A DNA stretch of 17,457 bases from assembly GCA_900554845.1 (NCBI GenBank), contig USIY01000022.1:1-17457 (forward strand), written 5' to 3'. The translations under genes were made by a program, and so were the position numbers. The notes beneath the pieces are model-generated. The model was not told the DNA's origin. It ran no database searches and was given only the letters and a program-made list of their open reading frames with translations. Positions 1-7,555 of the stretch are shown piece after piece. Source of the stretch: an uncultured Bacteroidales bacterium. GTDB taxonomy: Bacteria > Bacteroidota > Bacteroidia > Bacteroidales > Muribaculaceae. How positions within the stretch are numbered: the first letter of the stretch is position 1; each line of letters opens with the position of its first letter.

Positions 1-598
1 TGCCGAAATCGTTGTAGCCACGGTCGAAGATATAATGGGCGCCGTTCTCATACGGTATCTCCGGCATTGCCTTTGAATCGTGAACTTTTGCTTCGGTAAT
101 ATGCACGAAAGCAGGAACTTGAGCCTCCACGTCATAAAGTGTGTGCATCTTGATGCCACCCTTATGCTTGCGGAACTTCGCCCACTCGAACACCGACAGG
201 CAAAGGTCGATGGTAGTTGAATCGAAGGCATAGACATGACCGTCAAGCTCGAATATTTTCTGTATCCGCCGCTTGCGTGCTTCCGCTATCATGAAGAAGG
301 CGAACTCCTCGAAGATGCGGTAGTCGCGTTGCTCGTTGGCCTTGCTAAGATTGCTCCGGGTCACAGACTTTCCAATTCCCAGGTGATAGACCTTGCCTGC
401 ATGCGCTTCCAGTGCGACGATGAGATCCCGAAGGCTCTCCCGATTAGAAAGCTGCCCGAACATCATCGTAAGTAATTGATTCCAACAAGTATAACTCTTG
501 ACATACTTGTCACCATCATACTTATCTACGATATGACGAAACTTGTCATTGTCGAGGAACTTGACTAATTGAGCAAAAACGTACTTGTCTTTTAACAT
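1..598 (-). CDS. IS4-family DDE transposase with DUF4372-like N-terminus (3' end outside window)
   Basis: This gene encodes a transposase that cuts and rejoins the ends of its own insertion sequence. Reading the minus strand from ATG at 596-598 gives 199 uninterrupted codons to the window edge, starting MLKDKYVFAQLVKFLDNDKF. Residues 1-75 match the DUF4372 N-terminal domain in style (CWNQLLTMMFGQLSNRESLRDL). The DDE_Tnp_1 catalytic fold follows: first acidic residue D126 in FDSTTID, then HKGGIKMHTLYD, then D192 in YIFDRGYNDF. The last catalytic glutamate would lie beyond the window. No frameshift is visible, so the copy may be active. A -7 box at 618-625 would give a leader of about a dozen nucleotides. 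Confidence 0.93.
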   Translation of the reverse strand, partial: MLKDKYVFAQLVKFLDNDKFRHIVDKYDGDKYVKSYTCWNQLLTMMFGQLSNRESLRDLIVALEAHAGKVYHLGIGKSVTRSNLSKANEQRDYRIFEEFAFFMIAEARKRRIQKIFELDGHVYAFDSTTIDLCLSVFEWAKFRKHKGGIKMHTLYDVEAQVPAFVHITEAKVHDSKAMPEIPYENGAHYIFDRGYNDFG

Positions 599-617
599 AA
601 CAGCCTGATTCAGACTG

Positions 618-649
618 CAAAGTTAATTTCAAATCGTCGCACCCTAAAA
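618..649 (-). promoter_or_regulatory. Putative transposase promoter
   Basis: On the minus strand TAACTTTG (618-625) fits the Bacteroidota -7 consensus TAnnTTTG. A TTTT (646-649) lies 20 nt upstream in place of the -33 TTTG. It sits 20 nt before the transposase ATG. Confidence 0.5.
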
Positions 650-723
650 TCTCTTGCAACAGATTGAATTTCAATTATTTCAAAGAACTCTTATGTTTTT
701 TTAGTGGACACTAATGGGTTCGC

Positions 724-754
724 TTGTTTAATCTAAAGAAATTTGCTAAATTTG
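724..754 (+). promoter_or_regulatory. Putative promoter of the aminopeptidase P gene
   Basis: TTG (724-726) and TAAATTTG (747-754) are separated by 20 nt, a good match to the -33/-7 Bacteroidota promoter. Transcription would begin near 761, about 17 nt before the ATG at 778. The outer end of the insertion sequence (about 716) lies only some 8 bp upstream of the -33 element, so the core promoter is preserved but anything further upstream has been displaced. Confidence 0.7.
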
Positions 755-777
755 CGATACACTCTTAATAAGAAGCT

Positions 778-2571
778 ATGAAGAAAAATTATGAATACCT
801 GACGAAACTGCGTCAGGTCATGAAAGAGCATGGCATCGACGCATGCGTCATATCGGGAACCGACCCCCATCAAAGCGAAAATCCGCCGGCGCATTGGCGC
901 GGCCGTGAATGGCTCACAGGTTTCTGGTCGGTCAACGGGACCAACGGCACAGCCGTGGTATTGCCGGATGATGCGTTGGTATGGACCGATTCCCGCTATT
1001 TTCTTCAGGCTACGGATCAACTGCGCGACACAGGTTTCCGCATGATGGAGGAAGACGGTCCCAATGCCGTCAACATGATCGACTGGCTGGTGGAACACAC
1101 AGAGAAAGGCCAGACCGTAGGAATTGACGGCATGACATTCAGCGTAAGCTACGCCCAGCGCCTCGAGCAGGAGCTCAATGACAACGGCGTAAAGCTCGAC
1201 ACCGGATTCTGCATGTTCGACTATATCCAGCCAGAACGTCCCGAACGTCCCATGAACCCTCTGTTCATTCATGACGAGAAGCTGGTTGGCATAACCACCG
1301 ACCGCAAAATGCAGGCCATTATGGAGGCTGTCAAACCTGAACTGGCGAACGCAATCCTTATTTCCAGCCTCGACGACATAGCCTGGGCTACGAATCTCCG
1401 TGCCGCCAACGACATTGCCTTCAGTCCCGTGTTCGTGTCATTCTTATATGTTGACGATAATCGTCGGGTGCTGTTTGTGGACGCGGATAAAATTACCCCC
1501 GACGTGCAGAAACATCTTGACAAATACAACATTGAAATCCGTCCGTATGACTCAGTCACAGAATTTGTGGCAAATCTTCCCAAGACCACAAGATTGCTTC
1601 TGGATCCGGATAAGACAGCGCGCGGCGTCTACGACCATATAGGATGCACTCCGGTATTCGGAGGTTCCGCTGTTGCGAAGCTCAAAAGCATAAAGAACGA
1701 CTGCATGATCAACAGCATCCGCACTGCCATGATCAAGGACGGTGTGGCTCTTACCAAGTTCTTCATGATGGTGGAGAAGGAATATCCGTCAGGAAAACTG
1801 ACAGAAGTGGAGTTAGGCAAACGTCTGCGTGAGCTCCGCATGGCGGATCCTACTTGCGTGGACGAAAGCTTCGCCCCCATTATCGGATGGAACGGCCACG
1901 GAGCCATTGTCCATTACGAAGCCACCCCAGAAACTGACGCCACAATCGAAGGAAAAGGCCTTCTGCTGGTTGATTCCGGCGGCCAGTATGTCAACGGCAC
2001 CACCGACATCACCAGAACAATTGTCCTCGGCACTCCCACCGCGGAGCAGAAACATGACTTCACATTGGTGATGAAGGGACATATCGCACTCAGCGACGCC
2101 GTCTTCCCCGCCGGCACTACAGGACATCAGCTTAACGTGCTTGCATTGCAATATCTGTGGCATGAAGGGAAAGCCTACTTCCACGGGACAGGACATGGCG
2201 TGGGATTCTTCATAAACTGCCATGAAGGACCCCAGAGCATCCGACTGAACCCGAATCCTACACCTTTGGAGCCGGGAATGCTTCAAAGCGACGAGCCGGG
2301 ACTCTATCTTACCGACAAATACGGCATACGTTGCGAGAATCTCATACTCTGCAAGGACGCAATGACCACTGAATTCGGACATTTCCTGGAATTCGAGCCA
2401 TTGACCCTGTTCCCCTTCGATCTGAAACTGATGGACACATCCATCATGACCGACCAGGAGATAAAATGGATCAACGACTACCACAAGAAAGTCCGCGACA
2501 TCCTGACACCGTATCTGTCGCCAGAGGAGGCAACGTGGATGGCGGAGAAAACCATACCTCTTGCAAAGTAA
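778..2571 (+). CDS. Xaa-Pro aminopeptidase (aminopeptidase P, M24B family), long form
   Basis: This cytoplasmic metallopeptidase removes the N-terminal residue from peptides with proline in second position. The protein has 597 residues and no signal peptide. Its architecture is the long, eukaryote-like one: a creatinase-like N-terminal domain (about 7-140), a second creatinase-like domain (about 150-310), the M24 pita-bread domain (about 315-540) and a C-terminal extension. All five dimetal ligands are visible: D399 (VDSGGQY), D410 (GTTDITRT), H473 (HGTGHGVGFF), E506 (SDEPGLY) and E520 (RCENLIL). The start ATG follows a good promoter and an A-rich leader. The GT4 gene begins 21 nt after the stop, so read-through is likely, although the peptidase has no obvious role in glycan synthesis. 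E. coli PepP is a shorter relative, so I give no symbol. Confidence 0.95.
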   Translation: MKKNYEYLTKLRQVMKEHGIDACVISGTDPHQSENPPAHWRGREWLTGFWSVNGTNGTAVVLPDDALVWTDSRYFLQATDQLRDTGFRMMEEDGPNAVNMIDWLVEHTEKGQTVGIDGMTFSVSYAQRLEQELNDNGVKLDTGFCMFDYIQPERPERPMNPLFIHDEKLVGITTDRKMQAIMEAVKPELANAILISSLDDIAWATNLRAANDIAFSPVFVSFLYVDDNRRVLFVDADKITPDVQKHLDKYNIEIRPYDSVTEFVANLPKTTRLLLDPDKTARGVYDHIGCTPVFGGSAVAKLKSIKNDCMINSIRTAMIKDGVALTKFFMMVEKEYPSGKLTEVELGKRLRELRMADPTCVDESFAPIIGWNGHGAIVHYEATPETDATIEGKGLLLVDSGGQYVNGTTDITRTIVLGTPTAEQKHDFTLVMKGHIALSDAVFPAGTTGHQLNVLALQYLWHEGKAYFHGTGHGVGFFINCHEGPQSIRLNPNPTPLEPGMLQSDEPGLYLTDKYGIRCENLILCKDAMTTEFGHFLEFEPLTLFPFDLKLMDTSIMTDQEIKWINDYHKKVRDILTPYLSPEEATWMAEKTIPLAK

Positions 2572-2592
2572 TCAATATCATAAGCCATCAGT

Positions 2593-3672
2593 ATGAAAGT
2601 ACTGTTTGACCATCAGATTTTTACATCACAACAATTCGGCGGAGTATCAAAATACTTCGCCGAAGTGATACATCGTCTGCCTCCGGAATCATGGAAGATT
2701 TCAGCTTGGCTATCCAACAACGAATATGCCCGTCATTACGGACTATTCAAAATGACTCCTTTTCTACCGGGAAGAAATTTCCGAGGGAAAGGGAGGGTTA
2801 TGGCCGAATTAGGCAAGCCTTATTCCCTCAAAATTATGCGCAGAGGGGACTTTGACGTTGTGCATCAGACTAACTTTGATCCATATCTGTTCAAGGCTAT
2901 AAAAGGTAAACCGGTAGTTACCACCTATCACGACACCAACTTCGTGACAGAATACAACTACAATCCGCGGATGATACGGCTACAGACCGAATCTTTACGC
3001 CGTTCCGACGCCATCATCGCCATCAGTGAAAACACAAGGCGGGACATGCTGAAATATTTTGACCTTAATCCGGACAAGATAACCGTAATACACCACGGCA
3101 TTGAAATGCCCCGGATTCCTGCGGGCCTGGAAGCACGGATTGTGGAAGAACCGTACATTCTCTACGTTGGAATGCGCCATCTGTTCAAAAATTTCAAGAA
3201 CTTTGTAAAGGGATTCGGCGCCATTGCCGACAAGTTCCCGGACGTGAAAGTGGTATGCACCCGCAATCCATTCAACAAGGAAGAACATGAACTTTTCGCA
3301 CAGCTGGGCATAACGGACAGGATGCAGGTTGTCACTGCTGACGAAGTAACGCTGAACAGATTGTACCGCGACGCGTTGTTTTTCGTATTCCCTTCGCTGT
3401 ACGAAGGATTCGGCATGCCGATTTTGGAGGCCATGGCCAACGGTTGCCCCACGGCAATAGCGGACGCAAGCTGCTTTCCAGAAATCGGAGGTGACGCGAG
3501 CCTATATTTCAATCCCGAGGACACGGATTCCATCGCAGACACCCTGAAGACGATGATTCAGGATGAATCGTTGCGCCGTGAACTGACGCGCAAGGGTCTG
3601 CAACGCGCCTCGAAATTCTCCTGGCAACGATGCGCCGACAGTCACTATGCATTGTACAAGTCTCTGATTTAG
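2593..3672 (+). CDS. GT4-family glycosyltransferase (GT-B fold)
   Basis: This is a retaining glycosyltransferase expected to add a sugar from a nucleotide-sugar donor to a lipid-linked or LPS-type glycan at the cytoplasmic face of the inner membrane. The 359 residues show the GT-B pattern: an acceptor-side N-terminal domain beginning MKVLFDHQIF with the QQFGGVSKYF loop; HQTNFDP and TYHDTNF in mid-protein; SDAIIAISENTRRD before the linker; then PYILYVGMRHLFKNF opening the donor-binding half. The family E-x7-E motif is E271 to E279 in YEGFGMPILEAMANG. No membrane helix is obvious. It lies just downstream of the peptidase gene and 51 nt upstream of the next glycosyltransferase, which suggests co-transcription. 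Sugar and linkage cannot be read from the sequence. Confidence 0.93.
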   Translation: MKVLFDHQIFTSQQFGGVSKYFAEVIHRLPPESWKISAWLSNNEYARHYGLFKMTPFLPGRNFRGKGRVMAELGKPYSLKIMRRGDFDVVHQTNFDPYLFKAIKGKPVVTTYHDTNFVTEYNYNPRMIRLQTESLRRSDAIIAISENTRRDMLKYFDLNPDKITVIHHGIEMPRIPAGLEARIVEEPYILYVGMRHLFKNFKNFVKGFGAIADKFPDVKVVCTRNPFNKEEHELFAQLGITDRMQVVTADEVTLNRLYRDALFFVFPSLYEGFGMPILEAMANGCPTAIADASCFPEIGGDASLYFNPEDTDSIADTLKTMIQDESLRRELTRKGLQRASKFSWQRCADSHYALYKSLI

Positions 3673-3723
3673 CAACTGATATTTTTATAGTCCACAAACA
3701 TTTTGCGGGAAAAGAAAAGAAAT

Positions 3724-4599
3724 ATGCCAAACAATCCAACAGACAGTGTCGGGGCCGTCATGGTCCTGTATGAACCGGACTGGGATGTGACCGGAAAGGC
3801 AATAGAGGCATTGGCTCCACAGGTAAATATGCTTTGCATAGTGGACAATACCCCTCAGGCCGTTGACGCAGGCCGTTTCGCACCCCATGACAATGTTCAT
3901 TACATTCCTTTAAACGCCAACAAGGGCATAGCGGCCGCACAAAACGAGGGCGCTCGATTCCTGTTGAATCAAGGCATGTCCTTCTTGCTTTTCTCCGACC
4001 AAGACACTCTTGCTCCCGAGAACTTGGTGGCAGGGCTCATGGAAGATTATAAGATACTTGAGGCTGAAAACTGCAATGTCGGTCTAATTGGTCCTGTCCC
4101 CGTAAACAAAGTTACCGGCCAACCCTACACAAGCAAAGTCCGTGCCATCAAAGAGATTGAATGCCACGGCAGAAAGCTGACGGAATGCCAATATATTATA
4201 TCGTCTTACTCTCTGATTCCATCCTCAAGCATAAAGAAAGGCGGAGAATTTATGGAGAAGCTATTCGTGGACTTCGTTGACAACGAATGGTGTTTCCGGC
4301 TCCATCACAGAACCGGGTTGTCGCCGTACATCAGTAGACGTCTTGCCGTAAGCCACGAGCTGGGAAAATCGAAAAAATTCCTCGGCAAGCAGATCAATGT
4401 GTCTTCTCCATTCAGACTATATTTCCAGATACGCAACTACTTTCTTGTGAAAAAGCTGGAATATATACCCGCCGATTGGCTCAAAGGCGTGCGAAACAAG
4501 TTAATACCCAAACTTTTATTCTACCCGATAGTACCTAAAGATCGATGCTTATACATGAAAAGCATAGTTCGAGGCCTGCGAGACGGATTAAAAAGCTAA
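3724..4599 (+). CDS. GT2-family glycosyltransferase, rhamnosyltransferase-like
   Basis: This is an inverting GT-A glycosyltransferase of the type annotated as rhamnosyltransferase, probably adding a deoxysugar during O-antigen or capsule assembly. With ATG 3724 the protein has 291 residues. Visible marks are the N-terminal strand GAVMVLYEPDWD, the nucleotide-binding VDNTP (about 40-44), NANKGIAAAQNEGA (about 64-77), the metal-binding SDQDT (91-95, DQD type) and FVDFVDNEWCFRL (181-193), whose acidic residues are placed like the catalytic base of this group. A TTG start at 3703 would add seven basic residues; I prefer the ATG, which follows an A-rich stretch. The donor assignment is by family resemblance only. 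Confidence 0.9.
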   Translation: MPNNPTDSVGAVMVLYEPDWDVTGKAIEALAPQVNMLCIVDNTPQAVDAGRFAPHDNVHYIPLNANKGIAAAQNEGARFLLNQGMSFLLFSDQDTLAPENLVAGLMEDYKILEAENCNVGLIGPVPVNKVTGQPYTSKVRAIKEIECHGRKLTECQYIISSYSLIPSSSIKKGGEFMEKLFVDFVDNEWCFRLHHRTGLSPYISRRLAVSHELGKSKKFLGKQINVSSPFRLYFQIRNYFLVKKLEYIPADWLKGVRNKLIPKLLFYPIVPKDRCLYMKSIVRGLRDGLKS

Positions 4600-4703
4600 T
4601 CAATCAGTATAAATTTTGGCTGTTTCTAAAATAAATTCGCCATCGCCGTGTTTTAAAATATGACAGGCTTGTCTTTATCAAGGTCTGTATTGAAAACTCT
4701 ATA
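4600..4703 (+). other. AT-rich 104-bp gap between the first GT2 gene and the propeller gene
   Basis: This is the longest gap inside the glycan run. It is AT-rich and contains TTTTAAAA and a weak GACA-GGCT-TGTC hairpin. I found no exact TAnnTTTG box (TATAAATTTTGG near 4608 is close but off register). A start of a new transcript here is possible but not demonstrated. Confidence 0.4.
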
Positions 4704-5978
4704 ATGGCGCAATATTCAGCAAAAGAAAGAGTAATAGCATCCTTTCTATCATCGGCACCCGTACTTAAAGGTGTTGTAAAGCAATGCTATATACTGATGA
4801 ATTATGCCATCTACAGAAAAAACTACAAATCCAAGCTATTCATACCTGACGGCGTACTTGGAACCATTGAGCCTCTTCGTCAGGGCGACGGGACTTTCTT
4901 CGGGTACTACGACAAATCCCCCGACAACGGCAGACAGATTATATTCAACGAGACATCGTGCAATACAGCCACCCGGCCCGACGCCCACATTCCGTTGCAA
5001 GTCAACGTATTCGACAGAAATGACGGGTCGGTCAGAACCATAGGGGAGACTCTGAGCTACAATTGGCAACAGGGTTGCCGCGCGCAGTGGGTCGACGACA
5101 AGAGGCTGATTTATAACAATTACGACGGCAGAGACTACAGAAGCATTCTGTTCGACATCGAACAGAATGCGGCGGTCAGGACATACAGCATACCTGTTCA
5201 GGATATATTCCAAGACAAATATTTCCTTTCTATCAACTATCGCCGGGTCATGAAGCTGCGTCCGGATTACGGATACCGCAACATGCCCGAGCTGACCGAC
5301 GCCGACATCCATCGACTTGACGACGATGGAATCTGGCAGACAGACCTTGTGTCAGGACAGCCACGGATGATTGTCTCACTGCAGGATCTTGCAGAACTCA
5401 ATCCCAAGGATTCATTCAAAAACGCAAGCCATAAGGCGAACCATGTCATGATCTCTCCACAGGGAGACCGTTTCATATTCATTCACCGTTGGTACTGTGG
5501 TGGACGCCGTTTCGACCGTCTGATATTGAGCGATTTCAGAAATCTCTCCGTATTATCGGACAATGATATGGTGAGCCATATGTGCTGGATTAACAACGAT
5601 TTGGTGTTCGGATATCTGAGACATGACGGCCGGAACGGTTTCTATTTCATAGACCTGACCGATGGATCGTTCATCGCTTGCGACGCTCTGAACAGTTTAT
5701 CGCAAGGCGACGGGCACCCTTCGTGCCACGGCGACTGGATCGTTGTGGACACATATCCCGACCGGAGTCGGATGCAGCGTCTCACATTGTTCAACTTCAA
5801 GACCAGACAGGTGCTACCTCTTCTGGAGGTATTCCAGTCAACAAGCTACCGGGGCGAGTCCCGGTGCGATCTTCATCCACGGTTCTCGCCGGACGGCAAA
5901 AGAGCATACTTCGATTCTGTGTTCAACGGAACCCGTCAGCTATGCTACATGGATCTTGCAAACGTACTTGACTCATGA
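4704..5978 (+). CDS. Beta-propeller protein related to oligogalacturonate lyase, in glycan cluster
   Basis: No characterised ortholog is recognised. The 424 residues lack a signal peptide, so the protein is probably cytoplasmic. From about residue 50 it reads as a TolB/WD40-like propeller: FGYYDKSPDNGRQIIFNE, YNWQQGCRAQW, NHVMISPQGDRFIFIHRW, SHMCWINNDLVFGYL, DGHPSCHGDWIVVDTYPD and LHPRFSPDGKRAYFD. The last four occur in the same order as comparable segments I recall from oligogalacturonate lyase (Pectate_lyase22), whose active site uses histidines from such loops to bind Mn. Candidate counterparts are H247, H261, H292, H338, H342 and H391. D389 stands where the lyase has another histidine, so chemistry may differ. 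The stop overlaps the next glycosyltransferase start (ATGA), implying a linked role such as modifying or binding a glycan precursor. Function remains inference. Confidence 0.7.
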   Translation: MAQYSAKERVIASFLSSAPVLKGVVKQCYILMNYAIYRKNYKSKLFIPDGVLGTIEPLRQGDGTFFGYYDKSPDNGRQIIFNETSCNTATRPDAHIPLQVNVFDRNDGSVRTIGETLSYNWQQGCRAQWVDDKRLIYNNYDGRDYRSILFDIEQNAAVRTYSIPVQDIFQDKYFLSINYRRVMKLRPDYGYRNMPELTDADIHRLDDDGIWQTDLVSGQPRMIVSLQDLAELNPKDSFKNASHKANHVMISPQGDRFIFIHRWYCGGRRFDRLILSDFRNLSVLSDNDMVSHMCWINNDLVFGYLRHDGRNGFYFIDLTDGSFIACDALNSLSQGDGHPSCHGDWIVVDTYPDRSRMQRLTLFNFKTRQVLPLLEVFQSTSYRGESRCDLHPRFSPDGKRAYFDSVFNGTRQLCYMDLANVLDS

Positions 5979-6814
5979 CGAAAATTTCAGTATTGATGGG
6001 AATCAGCCCTGCTGAGAACTCAGACAATCTAAACCGAGCCATCCAGAGCATCTGGTCGGACCAGACAGTCCGGCCTACTCAAGTAATACTTGTCAAAGAC
6101 GGAGCATTGGGCAAAGAGCTCGAGGCCGTGATCTCCCGATGGACCAACATTATCTCCTCCGCCATGACGGTGATCAACAACGACATCAATGTCGGACTGA
6201 CCAAATCCCTGAATATAGGAATAGAATACGCTACAGGCGACTACATAGCCCGCATGGACAGCGACGACATCTCGATGCCCTACAGGTTCGAGCATCAGGT
6301 CAAATTCCTGGAATCACATCCCGACATAGATATTATAGGGGGACATCTTCAGGAATTCAATTCCGTCGATGGCAATCTGGGAATTCGCAAATACCCTTTG
6401 GACAACGATTCAATCCTGAAATATATACATAAAGCGTGTCCTTTGGCGCATCCTACAGTGTTGATGCGACGCCGAATTTTTGACAACGGAATCCGTTACA
6501 ACGAGCGTTACCGTACCTGTCAGGACATTGCATTATGGTTCGATGTATTGACAGCAGGATACAAGATAGCCAACCTGGACGAAGTCTTGATCAGATTCCG
6601 CCGCGACGGCGATCTGTACAAGCGCAGGAACCGCCAGAAAGGCCGATACGAGCTGAGGATATATTCCTCCGGCATCAGGCGCTTATACGGAATATGGACC
6701 TTCAAGTATGCCTATCCGCTGGCACGCTATGTCTTCAGAATGATGCCCGAAAAGTTAGTGAAGGCAATCTACGGCAGCCGGTTCCGCACAAAACTGCTTC
6801 AGTCCGGCAAATAA
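5975..6814 (+). CDS. GT2-family glycosyltransferase, AmsE-like
   Basis: This is an inverting GT-A glycosyltransferase of the group that includes amylovoran AmsE and many capsule galactosyl- or glucosyltransferases. The 279 residues begin MTKISVLMGISPAENSDNL, followed by AIQSIWSDQT, LVKDG (about 39-43), NVGLTKSLNIGIEYATGDYI, the metal-binding DSDD at 95-98 (ARMDSDDIS), HPDIDIIGG, and the acceptor-side TCQDIALWFDVL, with D184 as the likely base. The ATG overlaps the propeller gene's TGA, so translation is probably coupled. The C-terminal 60 residues are basic and aromatic, suggesting peripheral membrane attachment. The sugar is unknown. A 63-bp gap separates it from the carbonic anhydrase gene. 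Confidence 0.93.
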   Translation: MTKISVLMGISPAENSDNLNRAIQSIWSDQTVRPTQVILVKDGALGKELEAVISRWTNIISSAMTVINNDINVGLTKSLNIGIEYATGDYIARMDSDDISMPYRFEHQVKFLESHPDIDIIGGHLQEFNSVDGNLGIRKYPLDNDSILKYIHKACPLAHPTVLMRRRIFDNGIRYNERYRTCQDIALWFDVLTAGYKIANLDEVLIRFRRDGDLYKRRNRQKGRYELRIYSSGIRRLYGIWTFKYAYPLARYVFRMMPEKLVKAIYGSRFRTKLLQSGK

Positions 6815-6877
6815 CCGATCCCTGACTACAAACCAGACATAATCCAAGAATCTACAACCAGAGAACACAATACAAAT

Positions 6878-7450
6878 ATGGCATTGATAAAAAGTGTACG
6901 GGGATTTACCCCCGTGATCGGAAAAGAGTGCTTTCTTGCCGATAACGCAACTGTCATCGGCGACGTTACCATGGGTGACCAGTGCAGCATTTGGTTCGGC
7001 ACTGTTCTGCGCGGCGATGTGAATACCATCACTATCGGCGATCGTGTCAACATCCAGGACGGATCGGTCCTTCATACCCTGTATCAGAAATCCACAATCG
7101 AAATCGGCAACGACGTTTCGATAGGGCATAATGTAGTGATTCATGGCGCCAAGATCCGTGATTACGCCCTTATCGGCATGGGTGCCATCGTGATGGACGA
7201 CGCTGAAGTGGGCGAAGGCGCCCTTGTGGCCGCCGGTTCCGTTGTCCTCAGCCGCACTAAGATAGGCCCTCATGAGATGTGGGCCGGAGCTCCCGCCAAA
7301 TTCATCAAGATGGTGGAGCCAGAAAAAGCCAAGGAAATGAATGTCAAGATAGCCCACAACTATCTGATGTACTCAAAATGGTTTACCGACACCCCCGAAG
7401 AGGAACTTCGTGAGAACGATATAGAAGTGCGAGCTGAAGAAGACAAATAA
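6878..7450 (+). CDS. Gamma-class carbonic anhydrase-like protein (YrdA/PaaY type)
   Basis: This is a trimeric left-handed beta-helix protein. Family members hydrate CO2 or act as acyltransferase-like relatives, and activity of short bacterial forms varies. The 190 residues show hexapeptide repeats, for example VIGDVTMGD, ITIGDRVNI and IEIGNDVSIGHNVVI. The three metal-binding histidines of the Cam family are in place: H66 (GSVLH), H84 (IGHN) and H89 (VIHG). R45 and D47 (RGDVN) and Q60 (NIQDGS) are also present. The acidic-loop proton-shuttle insert of archaeal Cam is absent, as in most CamH-like forms. The C-terminus is a charged helix. It follows the glycosyltransferase gene by 63 bp without a clear promoter, so it may be read from that transcript, though nothing links it to glycans. 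Confidence 0.93.
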   Translation: MALIKSVRGFTPVIGKECFLADNATVIGDVTMGDQCSIWFGTVLRGDVNTITIGDRVNIQDGSVLHTLYQKSTIEIGNDVSIGHNVVIHGAKIRDYALIGMGAIVMDDAEVGEGALVAAGSVVLSRTKIGPHEMWAGAPAKFIKMVEPEKAKEMNVKIAHNYLMYSKWFTDTPEEELRENDIEVRAEEDK

Positions 7451-7494
7451 GTACGCCAGTCAACCATATATTATAAGGAATTTTCAATTTTTGA

Positions 7495-7533
7495 GTCATT
7501 TAGTGCATAAAATGACAAAAAAATTTTGTCATT
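7495..7533 (+). promoter_or_regulatory. Overlapping inverted repeats over the rpsU -33 region
   Basis: Three alternating arms are present: GTCATTT (7495-7501), AAATGAC (7510-7516) and GTCATT (7528-7533). The second and third form a perfect 10-bp inverted repeat, AATGACAAAA (7511-7520) and TTTTGTCATT (7524-7533), with a 3-nt spacer. Arms one and two form a separate 7-bp repeat with an 8-nt loop. The right arm contains the TTTTG that serves as the rpsU -33 element. This looks like an operator; a terminator for the upstream gene is less likely because no T-run follows. Confidence 0.5.
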
Positions 7534-7555
7534 CCGCAAACTAATTGTAATTTTG
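7525..7555 (+). promoter_or_regulatory. rpsU: Putative rpsU promoter
   Basis: TTTG (7525-7528) and TAATTTTG (7548-7555) are separated by 19 nt and both match the Bacteroidota -33/-7 consensus. Transcription should start near 7562, leaving a leader of about 69 nt. The -33 element lies inside the right arm of a palindrome, so a bound protein could block the promoter. Confidence 0.75.

Larger units (their letters stand above)
1..716 (-). mobile_element. IS4-family insertion sequence, 5' (left-end) part, truncated by the window edge
   Basis: The element holds the transposase gene that starts at 598 on the minus strand, about 118 bp of AT-rich leader, and an outer end near 711-716 that reads CATTAGTGTCCACTAAA on the minus strand. 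From memory, related DUF4372-type elements of Bacteroidota have ends resembling CATTAGTGTCC; I could not check this. The other end and any target duplication lie outside the window, so the exact boundary is inferred. A small palindrome (ATTGAA-T-TTCAAT, 663-675) lies inside the leader. Confidence 0.75.

Noticed and set aside
236..475. 79-codon plus-strand frame in the insertion sequence
   Set aside because: It is antisense to the intact transposase frame and has no independent support.
733..1272. 179-codon minus-strand frame at the start of the aminopeptidase gene
   Set aside because: Antisense shadow of the conserved creatinase-like domain, with cysteine- and histidine-rich random-looking composition.
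1813..2484. 223-codon minus-strand frame opposite the aminopeptidase gene
   Set aside because: It lies wholly antisense to a gene with all catalytic residues and shows no recognisable domain; it is a shadow frame.
6755..7357. 200-codon minus-strand frame opposite the carbonic anhydrase
   Set aside because: It mirrors the hexapeptide-repeat gene, whose regular codon pattern leaves the opposite strand open; no family resemblance.
7511..7533. Palindrome considered as intrinsic terminator of the carbonic anhydrase gene
   Set aside because: The stem is AT-rich and is followed by CCGC, not by a T-run; overlap with the rpsU -33 element favours an operator.
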